NCBI RefSeq assembly: GCF_003268775.1
Contig: NZ_QLSU01000030.1
Span: 1 to 64,000, forward strand
Origin: Paraburkholderia unamae
GTDB lineage: Bacteria; Pseudomonadota; Gammaproteobacteria; Burkholderiales; Burkholderiaceae
Direction: 5' to 3'
Length of the DNA: 64,000 nt
The notes beneath the pieces were generated by a model. That model had not been told where the DNA came from and did not search any database. It was given only the letters and a program-made list of their open reading frames with translations. Below are positions 1 through 8,133 of the stretch, in pieces; the stretch's first letter is position 1; every line of letters begins with the position of its first letter. The translations under genes and the position numbers were made by a program.

Positions 1-345
1 GATTGTGCAATGCTGGCAGCGAGCCTGGGAGCACGTCACGCCGTTCTTTGTGTTTCCACCCGAGATTCGACGGGTTGTGTACACGACCAACGCCATTGAG
101 AGTCTGAACATGCAGCTACGCAAGATCATCAAGACCCGGGGCCACTTCCCCACCGACGAGGCTGCCATCAAACTACTCTGGCTGGCGCTGCGCAATGTGC
201 TGGCCAAGTCGGTACGGGCAACCTTCGACTGGAAATCCGCGATGAACCAGTTTGCCATCCTGTTTGGCGAACGCTTTACGCTCGCCCGAGGTTAGGATCT
301 GTTAAACCGCCTTGCACACAAAAATGCGGATAGGTTCAGGAAACG
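1..345 (+). mobile_element. Right end of an IS256-family insertion sequence (approximate)
   Basis: About 20 bases after the transposase stop there is a stretch (about 313-341) with the CACACAAAAA-type core often found in IS256-family terminal repeats. The left repeat is outside the window, so the end cannot be fixed by pairing and the boundary is an estimate. The IS lies just downstream of the last gene of the C1 module. Confidence 0.45.
2..295 (+). CDS. IS256-family transposase, C-terminal part (cut by window edge)
   Basis: The reading frame is open from the first bases of the window, so the N-terminal part lies outside it. The visible ~97 residues contain the TTNAIESLN motif, which carries the last catalytic glutamate of the DDE triad in IS256-family (mutator-like) transposases, followed by the usual Arg/Lys-rich stretch, a WLALRN-like helix and a short tail. 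The protein would cut and join IS ends. Whether the complete element is intact cannot be judged here. The family call is firm; the exact IS name is not known. Confidence 0.85.
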   Translation: MVQCWQRAWEHVTPFFVFPPEIRRVVYTTNAIESLNMQLRKIIKTRGHFPTDEAAIKLLWLALRNVLAKSVRATFDWKSAMNQFAILFGERFTLARG

Positions 346-390
346 CGAAAAAACAAAAAACCACGAAAAAACAAAAAAGCCCTCTAAACT

Positions 391-798
391 TCAAGGCGCC
401 GAAGCCGTCTTATCCCTCCCCAACCCACAACTCCGATAAGCCTCCGTCTGCAAAGTCCGAAACCGCTTGGCCTGCGCCTTCGCGCGATCGACGCGAAACT
501 CCGACCCACCTTCACCACCCAGCGTCGCGTACTTGGCAAACGTCGACTGATCGACAAACTCGTCATAGGGCAACACAGCGGCCATCTTGTCGATCACGCA
601 CGAGCACTTATAGACGTTTGCAAAATCGTGCCCGTTATCGTCCATGCATCCCAGCACGTATTCCACGCGCCCTTGTGTCGGGTAGTTGTACCCGCTCGCC
701 GGTGCGGGCGATTTAGGCGCGTCGTCGTCCGCGCGGGCGAGCGGCACAGCAAACGCGAAAGAGGCACACGCCACCAGCGTAAAACATCGTAGGTTCAT
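391..798 (-). CDS. Small secreted cysteine-containing protein of unknown function
   Basis: 135 residues with a clear signal peptide (Met-Asn-Leu-Arg, hydrophobic core, cleavage after about residue 23 at PLARA). The mature part has four cysteines, including a C-S-C pair near residue 66, and a charged C-terminal half, suggesting a small disulfide-bonded or metal-binding periplasmic protein. It lies just downstream of fae on the same strand, 78 bp away, at the end of the H4MPT cluster. The location hints at a role in C1 oxidation, but no family was recognised and no function is claimed. Confidence 0.7.
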   Translation of the reverse strand: MNLRCFTLVACASFAFAVPLARADDDAPKSPAPASGYNYPTQGRVEYVLGCMDDNGHDFANVYKCSCVIDKMAAVLPYDEFVDQSTFAKYATLGGEGGSEFRVDRAKAQAKRFRTLQTEAYRSCGLGRDKTASAP

Positions 799-876
799 TT
801 CACGCCTTCATGAATGGAGTCGCATCAGGCGGCGGCCCGCGCGAGGCGCAAGCCGCCATGCTCTCTCTCGCCGCGC

Positions 877-1386
877 TCAGTTCGGCGCGAACGGATGCGC
901 CACGCTGCCTTTCCTGGCCACCACTTCGGCCGCGCTCGGCTCGCCGTTCACCGCGCGCTGGATCGCCTCGCGCGTGGCCTTGTAGTTGTACTCCTGAATC
1001 TTCTTGTCGTCCTCCGCCTGCCAGTGAATGAACACGCCCACGCACAGGAACAGGTCGTCGGCTTCGGCCTGCGGGATCGTGCCGTCCTCCACGCTGTCCG
1101 CCACCGCGAGCGCGACCGCGTGCTGCGCCGGTCCGAACATCTGCACGGCCTGGCGCGCGCCCTTGATCGTCACTTTGTTGAACAGGATCGTGTTCGGCTT
1201 GGCGAGCAGGTTCGGTGCGACGACTGCGAGCAGCGATGTGAAGCCATCCTTATTGTTGGTGAGCGCGTTGCAAAATGCGGTTTCCGCAGCCGAACCTCGC
1301 GGTCCGATCAGCAGGTCGATGTGCGCGACTTCGTTGCCATCGCCGACGAGCGACTCTCCTATCAGGACGCGATTGATCTTGGCCAT
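877..1386 (-). CDS. fae: Formaldehyde-activating enzyme
   Basis: 169 residues, the normal length for stand-alone Fae. It catalyses condensation of formaldehyde with tetrahydromethanopterin to methylene-H4MPT in the cytoplasm, the entry step of the H4MPT oxidation pathway. The N-terminal segment with GDGNEVAHID (His22 matches the conserved catalytic histidine), the GPRGSAAETAF segment and the KPNTILFNKVTI segment are characteristic. It is 137 bp downstream of the CitG-like gene on the same strand. An AGGAACAG-like sequence precedes the ATG. Together with mtdB and mch it gives three consecutive pathway steps. Confidence 0.96.
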   Translation of the reverse strand: MAKINRVLIGESLVGDGNEVAHIDLLIGPRGSAAETAFCNALTNNKDGFTSLLAVVAPNLLAKPNTILFNKVTIKGARQAVQMFGPAQHAVALAVADSVEDGTIPQAEADDLFLCVGVFIHWQAEDDKKIQEYNYKATREAIQRAVNGEPSAAEVVARKGSVAHPFAPN

Positions 1387-1523
1387 GCTGTTCCTCCGAT
1401 GAATGGACTAGGGACTTGCCGACTGAGTTGCCGTCCAGGTCGGCGCAGGACGGCGATCGACGGGCGGCGGGTTGTGACACGGTGGCATTGACTAACAGGA
1501 TCCGTGCCAGCGCATGCACAGAC

Positions 1524-2441
1524 TCACGCTGCGCGCGCCGCGGCGAGGCAGCCCGCGACGAACAGCGTCGCCACGGCGAGGTCGGCGCTCGTGCCGGGGT
1601 TGATGCCGCGTGCCTTCAGGTCGGCATCCCATGCGTCGAACGCGGCGAACGGGTCGAACGGTGCGTGCGCATCGAACGTGATCGGGCCCGTGCCGCGCAG
1701 CGCCGCGAGCCATTGGGTGTGCCGCTCGCGTGCCGCAAGCGTGACACTGTGCGCCACGGCGTCGCCCTGCTTACGCACAATGTGAGAGTCGGGCCAGCGC
1801 CCGAGGAAGGCGAGAAAGACGTGCAGCGTGGCCAGCTGCGGCTGCCCGGCGGGCATCTCGCGCCATGCCGCGAGGCCGGTCTCGAACACGTCGCGAAAGC
1901 CGTTCGCGTACTGGCGCGCGATGCTGTCGCGCGCGGCGGCGAGCGTCATCGCCTCGCGCAGCGCGATCGTGGGCGCGGCGTGCACCGATTGCTCGGGCGC
2001 GTCGCCCAGGCCCCCCGGGTTGGCGAGTGCGATCGCGCGATAGGCGAGGCGCGCGTCGTCGAGATCGAGCCGCGCCAGCACGCCTTCGGTCGCTTCGCGC
2101 CACGCGCCCTCAGTGAGTGGCAGCGCCGTGTTTTCCAGCGCGGCGGCGAGCGGCGCGACGAGCAGCACGATGCCGAGGTTCGTATTGCAGCCGGCGGCGT
2201 CGCGCGTGCGCGCGACCGCGTCGAGCACGCGGCTGCCCACGGGCACGCCGGGCGTGAACAGCGCGCCCGCGGCGGCTTCGGCGCTGGCCAGGAACTGCGC
2301 CGCGCGCATGCCGTGGCCCGCGCTGCGCTCGCTCACGTTGCCCGGCTTGGGTGTTTCCACGTCGAGCCGGCAGGCGTCGAGAAAAGCTTGCCGCGCCCGC
2401 GTGATGGCGGCCGGCGTCGGGTCGCCCGGCGGCTCAGCCAT
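1524..2441 (-). CDS. CitG/MdcB-like triphosphoribosyl-dephospho-CoA synthase family protein (H4MPT cluster)
   Basis: 305 residues. The segment with TPKPGNVSE near the start, then the GCNTNLG and later NPGT-D-A motifs, are those of the CitG family, which transfers a triphosphoribosyl unit from ATP to dephospho-CoA. Homologues occur in H4MPT gene clusters of methylotrophs, where a role in cofactor biosynthesis is inferred; no citrate or malonate decarboxylase genes are nearby. The ATG at 2441 overlaps the end of the upstream ATP-grasp gene by 8 bp, indicating translational coupling; a longer upstream reading frame has no family resemblance. The exact reaction is not known. Confidence 0.8.
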   Translation of the reverse strand: MAEPPGDPTPAAITRARQAFLDACRLDVETPKPGNVSERSAGHGMRAAQFLASAEAAAGALFTPGVPVGSRVLDAVARTRDAAGCNTNLGIVLLVAPLAAALENTALPLTEGAWREATEGVLARLDLDDARLAYRAIALANPGGLGDAPEQSVHAAPTIALREAMTLAAARDSIARQYANGFRDVFETGLAAWREMPAGQPQLATLHVFLAFLGRWPDSHIVRKQGDAVAHSVTLAARERHTQWLAALRGTGPITFDAHAPFDPFAAFDAWDADLKARGINPGTSADLAVATLFVAGCLAAARAA

Positions 2442-3504
2442 GGCGTTCGTGCAGCGGCACCACGGCGGCGGTGTTCGCGTCGCTGGCGCGCGCGAGCGCT
2501 TCGCGTTGCGCGGGCAGCCTGCGCACAAGCAGATCGTCGACGAGCGCCGCCGCGATATCGATAGCCGTGACCGATTGCAGGCCGCGCCACGCCGCCACGC
2601 CGTTGACCTCCAGCACGAGCGGACGCGCCGCGTCGTCCGGATCGGGGATCAGGTCCACGCCCGCGTAGTCGAGTCCGAGCGCTTCGGTCGCGCGTATCGC
2701 CGTGCGGGCGAGCGCCGCGTCGAGTTCGGCCGCTTCGCACTTCGCGCCTTGCGCGACGTTGTGAATCCAGCCCTTGCCGCCCGTGCGCCGCATCGCCGCC
2801 ACGGCCCGCCCGCCGATCACGAGCACGCGCCAGTCGAAGCCAGCGCGCCCCGCATCGACATAACGCTGCAAATAGGCCACGTCGCGGTACGGTTTGAGCG
2901 AGGGCAGCGGCGCGAGCGCACGAGGGCGCCCGCCCGCGGGGCCGAGCCGCCTGAGGCCGTGGCCTTGCGAGCCGAACAGCGGCTTGAGCACGACCCTGCG
3001 CCCGGCCGCCGCCTCGCGCATCAGCACGCGCTGCGCAAAGGCCGCCGATTCGCCCACCCACGTCGCGGGCGTCGGCACGCCGCTGCGATGCAGCAAGAAA
3101 CTCGTCATCGACTTGTCGACGCTGCGCTCGATCGCGCGCGCGTCGTTATACACGGGCACGCCCGCTTCGCGCAGCGCGTGCAGAATGCCCAGGCGCAGCG
3201 TGACCTGCTCGAAGGTGCCGCCGGCAATGCCGCGCACGAACACGGCGTCGGGCAGCGTGCGGCCGAAGCCGGGCAGCATCAGGCCGTGAGGCGTCCACGT
3301 GGTGTCGATGCGGCATTGCGCGAGATCGACGCAGCGCGCCTGCGCACCGCGCGCGCGAAAGGCCCGTTTGAGCCGCGCGGTATGCCAGCCGGTCTCGTCG
3401 GTCATGATGGCGATGCGCAGCGACGTCTGCGCGCGGGGCGCGCTCAAGTCGCTCGCGTCGCTCATGTCGCTCATGTCGCTCAAGCCGGGCAAGTCGAGGC
3501 TCAT
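2434..3504 (-). CDS. RimK-like ATP-grasp ligase, probable H4MPT biosynthesis enzyme
   Basis: 356 residues. After an N-terminal tract of Ser-Asp-Met/Ala/Leu repeats (about residues 8-20) comes a RimK-type ATP-grasp fold: VDKSMTSFLLHRSGVPTPATW, KPLFGSQGHGL (ATP-binding lysine and Gly loop), then ALGLDYAGVDLI and LEVNGVAAWRGL (acidic metal-binding residues). Such enzymes make amide bonds between a carboxylate and an amino acid; the archaeal relative MptN adds glutamate to H4MPT. The same kind of step is inferred here. The ATG overlaps the mch stop (ATGA), so the genes are coupled. Confidence 0.85.
   Translation of the reverse strand: MSLDLPGLSDMSDMSDASDLSAPRAQTSLRIAIMTDETGWHTARLKRAFRARGAQARCVDLAQCRIDTTWTPHGLMLPGFGRTLPDAVFVRGIAGGTFEQVTLRLGILHALREAGVPVYNDARAIERSVDKSMTSFLLHRSGVPTPATWVGESAAFAQRVLMREAAAGRRVVLKPLFGSQGHGLRRLGPAGGRPRALAPLPSLKPYRDVAYLQRYVDAGRAGFDWRVLVIGGRAVAAMRRTGGKGWIHNVAQGAKCEAAELDAALARTAIRATEALGLDYAGVDLIPDPDDAARPLVLEVNGVAAWRGLQSVTAIDIAAALVDDLLVRRLPAQREALARASDANTAAVVPLHERHG
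3446..3482. repeat. 9-bp tandem repeat inside the ATP-grasp gene start
   Basis: Four adjacent 9-bp units (GTCGCTCAT or variants on the plus strand) encode Ser-Asp-Met, Ser-Asp-Met, Ser-Asp-Ala and Ser-Asp-Leu. The unit length is a multiple of three, so copy-number change would not shift the frame. It lies in a presumably disordered N-terminal leader. Confidence 0.75.
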
Positions 3505-4526
3505 GACGCGGCGCTCCACTGGCCGTGCAGCACTGCCGCGTCCACGCCACCGCCGTGCCAGGTCGCGCCGCTTTCGAGGCTGCTCACCCACACCTCGGCG
3601 GGGGCGAACAGCGCGGGATCGATCTGGTAGAAGTCGTGGTTGAACGCGGCGAAGATGTCCGCGAACGGGCGGCCATAGTCGCGCGAGGTCGAAGCGGGCA
3701 GTTCGGCCGCGAGGCGCTTTGCCACGGCGTCGTGCTTCACGGTGAGATGCACGCGGCCGCCGTAGAGGATCGCGTCGTTGGTGCGCCCCATCGCCTGGAG
3801 GCCGTCGGGCGCGGGCGGCGGCAAGGGCGCGGAGCCGCCCGCTTCCACCACTTCGTCGAGCGGCACGCCGAGCACATGTGTTTTGTGCAGCGCGACTTCG
3901 ACCACGCGCGCCACCACCTGTACCGTTCCCGCGACAGAGTGCGTCGGCGTGACGATGAGCGTGAGCTGCGCGGGTGCGAGGCCGCAGTCGTGCAGCACCT
4001 TGTCGATCACCACCTGGGGCGGCAGGCGCTCGACTTCGAGCACCAGCGCGCCGCGCGCGTGGCGATCGCGGTAACCCAGTTCCGCATAGAGCGGCTCCTT
4101 CACGGCCAGCGCGCGCGCGGGCCCCGAGCCCAGCGAGAAGAACTTCTTGCCGCCGGTCTGCTCGCGCGTGGCCGAGAGGCTCCATCCCGCGTACTGGCTG
4201 CCCAGGCACGCGAGCACCGGCCACGAGGTGCGCACTTCGATCATGCTCGGCCACAGCGGCTGCGCGTCCAGGCTTTCGCGAACGGTGACGTGGCCAAGCC
4301 CGCCCATGCAGATGCGCGCGATCAGCACGCCGGCCGCGACGCTGCCCGGCGCTTGCGCGCCGGCGTCGACGAGCACGGTGCCGTGCGCCGTGTGGCTCAC
4401 GGCGGCGCCGAAGCGCGGCGCGTCGTCCACCAGCCGGGCGACGAGGCGCTCGCTCAGCGCGTTCACGCTCGGTGCATTGGGGCCGACGGGCGGCGGGGTG
4501 TCAGGCGTTGCAGGAGAGTCGGTCAT
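3501..4526 (-). CDS. mch: Methenyl-tetrahydromethanopterin cyclohydrolase
   Basis: 341 residues, close to the usual ~320-330. Mch hydrolyses methenyl-H4MPT to N5-formyl-H4MPT in the cytoplasm, the step after MtdB. Supporting segments include GGLGHVTV, TSWPVLACLGSQYAGW, the GGKKFFSLGSGPARAL block, TPTHSVAGTVQVVARVVE and the C-terminal PFADIFAAFNHDFYQIDP. The ATG at 4526 lies 26 bp inside the upstream ATP-grasp gene and the stop overlaps the next ATG, so it is in the middle of a tightly coupled operon. The N-terminal ~20 residues are Pro-rich and slightly longer than in relatives. Confidence 0.96.
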   Translation of the reverse strand: MTDSPATPDTPPPVGPNAPSVNALSERLVARLVDDAPRFGAAVSHTAHGTVLVDAGAQAPGSVAAGVLIARICMGGLGHVTVRESLDAQPLWPSMIEVRTSWPVLACLGSQYAGWSLSATREQTGGKKFFSLGSGPARALAVKEPLYAELGYRDRHARGALVLEVERLPPQVVIDKVLHDCGLAPAQLTLIVTPTHSVAGTVQVVARVVEVALHKTHVLGVPLDEVVEAGGSAPLPPPAPDGLQAMGRTNDAILYGGRVHLTVKHDAVAKRLAAELPASTSRDYGRPFADIFAAFNHDFYQIDPALFAPAEVWVSSLESGATWHGGGVDAAVLHGQWSAAS

Positions 4527-5769
4527 GGTCGGGCTCGGTTTTTTGCCCGGTTGGGTACGCCGGGCTGGGTTCGATGCGTTGCAGAACGCGCGTTTGCTGC
4601 GCGTCGAGCGCGCGCCGCACGGCCTCCACGGAGGGCGCTCGCACGAGCAGCGTGCAGACGGGCTGTCCCGCTTCGAAGTGCGTGCCGGGCATCGGCACGT
4701 CGCGGCAGCGCAGATCGCGCAGGCAGGCGTCGCTGAAGGCTGGCGAGACGTCGAACGCGTGCGACGCGAACAGCACGCGCTGACCCGCTCGCCCGCGCGC
4801 GTGGGGGGCTGCGCAGGCCGCGCAGGTCGCGGTTGCGGGCGGCAGGCGGTCATGCAGGCAGGCTTCGATATGCCAGGCGAGCAGCCCGCGCGGCCACGTG
4901 CGTGGCGCGGCGGTTTCGTAGAGCGCCATCGTCGCGCTGGGGCGCGTGTTGATCTCCAGCAGTGCGAAGGTGTCGCCGTCCAGCAGGAAGTCGCAGCTAT
5001 GCATGCCCGTGAGTCCGGTTTGCGCGCAAAGCGCGGCGATGGCCGCGCACACGCGCGCGGCGATAGCGGGCGCGAGGTCGATCGGCCCGATCGAACCCGC
5101 GTGCACGAAGGGCAGGCTCCCCATCGCGCAGACGAGTTGCTCCGCGAAGCCGATCACGCGCGCCATGCCGTGCGCGGCGATGAACAGCGCGGAGAGCGGG
5201 CGCCCGCGCACGTGCCGCTGGAAATAGGCCGGCGAGGGATCGTGCTCGCCAAAGCCGGCCAACGCGTGCAGATCGCCGACGCTTTCCGCGCGTTCGATAT
5301 GGGTGCCTCCGCAACCTTCCGCGCGCTTGATGAGCCAGCCTGGCGGCGCGGCGGGCGGTGCGAAGCGCACGGGAGGGTGAGGGATCGCGAGCGCGTCCAG
5401 CAGCGGGAAAAAGCGCCGTGGCTCGCGCACCGCCGCGCCCGCCGCAACAGGATTGCCGATGAAGCGCGGCAGCCCCGGTGCATCGCGTAGCCGCGCGACG
5501 AACGGTTCCAGCCCGCTGCCCGCGATCCAGCCGATCAAGCCCGGCGCTTGCGCCGCGCGCGCGAGCGCTTCGGCGAGGCGCTCGCCGTCGATCGACAACG
5601 GCGCGCTGCCGCCGATGTCGGTCCATTGCGCGGCGGCCGCGCGCGTGTCCCGATCGCCGAACGCGTCGAGCGCGAGCACGCGCAGGCCCGAGCGCGCGGC
5701 GGACTGCGCCAGCATGCGCGCGGACAGTCCCGCGACCGCGATGCAGGGCGCCGGCGTGGCCGATTTCAT
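4501..5769 (-). CDS. ATP-grasp domain protein of the H4MPT cluster
   Basis: 422 residues. The N-terminal segment IAVAGLSARMLAQSAARSGLRVLALDAFGDRDTR is a Rossmann-like start. An ATP-grasp core follows (WLIKRAEGCGGTHI with ATP-binding Lys and Gly loop; DFLLDGDTFALLEINTRPSATM with metal-binding acidic residues), then a Cys-containing C-terminal part. Similar proteins sit next to mch and mtdB in methylotroph clusters and are thought to act in H4MPT synthesis; the substrate is not known. The ATG at 5769 was chosen because the longer upstream frame only reads a tandem-repeat tract. Confidence 0.8.
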   Translation of the reverse strand: MKSATPAPCIAVAGLSARMLAQSAARSGLRVLALDAFGDRDTRAAAAQWTDIGGSAPLSIDGERLAEALARAAQAPGLIGWIAGSGLEPFVARLRDAPGLPRFIGNPVAAGAAVREPRRFFPLLDALAIPHPPVRFAPPAAPPGWLIKRAEGCGGTHIERAESVGDLHALAGFGEHDPSPAYFQRHVRGRPLSALFIAAHGMARVIGFAEQLVCAMGSLPFVHAGSIGPIDLAPAIAARVCAAIAALCAQTGLTGMHSCDFLLDGDTFALLEINTRPSATMALYETAAPRTWPRGLLAWHIEACLHDRLPPATATCAACAAPHARGRAGQRVLFASHAFDVSPAFSDACLRDLRCRDVPMPGTHFEAGQPVCTLLVRAPSVEAVRRALDAQQTRVLQRIEPSPAYPTGQKTEPDHDRLSCNA

Positions 5770-5804
5770 GGGCGCTTCATGACTGGTCGCGAAGGCGGCG
5801 CGCT

Positions 5805-5841
5805 CAATCGAGGCAATCGAGGCAATCGAGGTCAATCGAGG
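5805..5841. repeat. CAATCGAGG tandem repeat over the mtdB stop codon
   Basis: Three perfect head-to-tail copies of a 9-bp unit (5805-5813, 5814-5822, 5823-5831) plus a fourth copy (5833-5841) offset by one base. The fourth copy encodes the last residues and stop of mtdB; the others lie in the 62-bp gap before the next gene of the operon. Confidence 0.85.
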
Positions 5842-6794
5842 CCCGCCGCCACGGCGCGGGCTTCGTCGAACGCTTCGGGGAAGCCCAGGTAGACCGGCTT
5901 GCCGCCGGTGCGCATGCGGATAAAAAGCCGGTGCTCCACCTGATACTTGACGTTGCCGATCGCAAGCGCGCCGATGCCGATCGGCGCGGCCGCGCCTGTG
6001 GCATTCGCCAGGCCCGTGATCGGCTTGCCGTTGTTAACCACGTTCACGCCCGCGATGCCTTCGGGCGGCACCGCGTTGACATCGGCGGCGATGAGCAGGT
6101 GCCGCGCGTGCGCGAGGTCCTGCGCGCTCACCACCTGTACGCCCGCGAGCGCCGTGGCGAACACGATCTCGGCCTCGCCCAGCGCGTCGCGGGTTTCGGC
6201 GGGCGTGGCCGTGCTCACGCCCTTGGTCGGAATCCGAAAGCGCGCGTTGATTTCGTCGCTCACGCGCGCGGCGCGCGCCTGGCCGCTGTGGCTCGCAATC
6301 GAGACGTCCGCGCCGAGCGAGGCGGCCATCGCCGCCGCCACGCGCCCGACCGCGCCGGTGCCGCCGAGTATCAGCACGCGCTTGCCGCCCAGTTCCATGC
6401 CGTAGGCCTTGGCCAGATGCCGTTCGACCAGCGCGACAAGCGCCGCGGCGGTCGTGTACGACCCGCTCGGATCGGCGAATACCGATACCTCGAACGGCGG
6501 GACCATGGCCTTGCGCGCGGCGTCGAGCATGTCGGCGGCGAGCATGACGTCGCGCCCGCCGATGAAGATGCCGGTGCGCGACACGCCCTTGGGACCGCGC
6601 GAAAAAATCGCGTCCTGGGTCAGGTTCGCCACCATCGCGGCTTCGACGTTGCAGTACGGCACGATGACCTGGTAGCCGGCGTCGGCGGCCATGTTCACGT
6701 CGAACGGGCTCATCTGCGGCGTGGCGGTGAACATGTGCAGGATATAGGGCCGCTCGGCGGGCTTTTCGGTGGGCTTTTCAGGGCTGGTCGACAT
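5832..6794 (-). CDS. mtdB: NAD(P)-dependent methylene-tetrahydromethanopterin dehydrogenase
   Basis: 320 residues. Oxidises methylene-H4MPT to methenyl-H4MPT with NAD(P)+ in the cytoplasm. Family features: N-terminal HMFTATPQMSPFDVNMAADAGY and IFSRGPKG..TGIFIGGRD substrate-domain blocks, then a Rossmann nucleotide site GKRVLILGGTGAVGRVAA and ADVNAVPPEGIAGV further on. The ATG at 6794 gives the family start MSTSPEKP; the longer frame adds an unrelated Arg-rich leader. It works between Fae and Mch, both encoded in the same strand run. The stop lies in a 9-bp tandem repeat. Confidence 0.95.
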   Translation of the reverse strand: MSTSPEKPTEKPAERPYILHMFTATPQMSPFDVNMAADAGYQVIVPYCNVEAAMVANLTQDAIFSRGPKGVSRTGIFIGGRDVMLAADMLDAARKAMVPPFEVSVFADPSGSYTTAAALVALVERHLAKAYGMELGGKRVLILGGTGAVGRVAAAMAASLGADVSIASHSGQARAARVSDEINARFRIPTKGVSTATPAETRDALGEAEIVFATALAGVQVVSAQDLAHARHLLIAADVNAVPPEGIAGVNVVNNGKPITGLANATGAAAPIGIGALAIGNVKYQVEHRLFIRMRTGGKPVYLGFPEAFDEARAVAAGLD

Positions 6795-6934
6795 GGCAGG
6801 GGGCTCGTTTCGGTGGCGATCTCGTGGACTGCGCAAGGGAAGGGCTCGTGGCCACGCATGGCTGGGCAGGGTTGGGAGTCGGGGCGCGGCGCGCGCTGCC
6901 GGGGCTCAAGACCTCGCGGCGCGCGCAGGGCCGC

Positions 6935-7963
6935 TCATGCGGCGTCGACGCGCCGCTGCGCGCGCACGTCGGCGCGCCGCACGTCGGCGCCGCGATTGCG
7001 TCCCGCGACGACCGTGCATTCGATGTGCGGCATGCCGCGCGTGGCGGCGCGCGCCGTGGCCAGCGCGCAGGCCGCGTCGTATTCGCTCGCGACGATCGCG
7101 AAGCCCGTGGGGCCCCACGAACTCTGGCCGATGCCGGCCGGCCGTTGCGCCGCCACGGCGCGCAACGCGCGCTCGACGTCGGGGCTCGCGAACACGCCGC
7201 CTTGCACGGGCGCGAAGTATTCGCCGATGGTTTGCTGCAACTGCGTGAGGCCGCGCGCGAACGCGGCGATGTCGCCTTCGGCCGCGCCCGGCAGGATCTG
7301 CATCAGCACGAGATGGCACAGATGCGCGGCGAGCGCTTGCGGAAACGGCGCGAGCGCCGCGAGGCCGCGCCGTTCCGCGTCGCCATGCAGCCCCTCGCGC
7401 GCGTTGTCGCTCACGAGCAGCACGCGCCAGCTCTCCGGGAACGGCTGGCGCGCGAGCAGCGGCGGCACGCCCTCGCGCAAGCCGCGTGACGGGCCGCCGT
7501 CCACCAGCAGGCCACCCGTTTCGAAGCCGAGCACGCCGATGCCCGAGCGCGCGCCGCGCCCGAGCAGCGCGGCGAGCTCCGCGCTCGTCGCCGCGTGGTC
7601 GAGCAGGCGCGTGAAGGCGCTGCCCACGGCGAGCGCGAGCTGCGTGCCGGAGCCGAGTCCCGTGTGCGCGCGCGGCGTGCGGATCACCTCGATCGCCACA
7701 GGTGCCGGGTCATAGGCCGCATGCAGCCGCGCGAGACAGATCGCGATGCGCTCGCGCTCCGCCTCGCTCGCCGCGCCTTCGATGCGGTCGCGCTCGGCGC
7801 GCCGCGCTTCGATGCGGGTGCCGCCGCCCTCGATCACGAGCCCGAGGCTGCCGAACGCGCGGCCGAGCGAGGCGTTCGGATCGAGGAAGCCCAGGTGCAG
7901 GCGCGCGGGGGCGTCGACGCTCACGCTGGCGTCGGGGGGAAGGCGGCGAACGTGGAGCTGCAT
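6935..7963 (-). CDS. mptG: Beta-ribofuranosylaminobenzene 5'-phosphate synthase
   Basis: 342 residues. Catalyses the committed step of H4MPT synthesis: condensation of phosphoribosyl pyrophosphate with an aminobenzoate, with loss of CO2. It belongs to the GHMP-kinase-like fold: DAPARLHLGFLDPN at the start, the HTGLGSGTQLALA glycine-rich loop, and GIGQSSWGPTGFAIV near the C-terminus. The start at 7963 gives MQLHVRRL; the upstream in-frame extension is low-complexity. It lies between mtdB and the carbinolamine dehydratase gene on the same strand, 140 bp from mtdB. Confidence 0.92.
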   Translation of the reverse strand: MQLHVRRLPPDASVSVDAPARLHLGFLDPNASLGRAFGSLGLVIEGGGTRIEARRAERDRIEGAASEAERERIAICLARLHAAYDPAPVAIEVIRTPRAHTGLGSGTQLALAVGSAFTRLLDHAATSAELAALLGRGARSGIGVLGFETGGLLVDGGPSRGLREGVPPLLARQPFPESWRVLLVSDNAREGLHGDAERRGLAALAPFPQALAAHLCHLVLMQILPGAAEGDIAAFARGLTQLQQTIGEYFAPVQGGVFASPDVERALRAVAAQRPAGIGQSSWGPTGFAIVASEYDAACALATARAATRGMPHIECTVVAGRNRGADVRRADVRAQRRVDAA

Positions 7964-8063
7964 CGCGAGAGTCCTCGTGCTTGGCGGGTGCCGGAGGGCC
8001 GCCGCAGCGACGGCGCGTGCCGTGACGCGGCGAACGGTTTCACGCGAACGCAGACGCAAAAGC

Positions 8064-8111
8064 TGTACCAGGCGCTGTGCCTGGCACTGCACCAGGCACT
8101 GCACCAGGCAC
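8064..8111. repeat. Four tandem 12-bp units upstream of mptG
   Basis: Consecutive units at 8064, 8076, 8088 and 8100. The last two are identical (TGCACCAGGCAC) and the first two differ at two or three positions. They lie in the 170-bp gap between the dehydratase gene and mptG. No role is evident. Confidence 0.8.
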
Positions 8112-8133
8112 CATCGCGCCCAACGTATGCGCC

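Noticed and set aside
1416..2564. Plus-strand frame opposite the CitG-like gene
   Set aside because: Low-complexity Arg/Ala sequence; the minus-strand gene has clear motifs and operon overlap.
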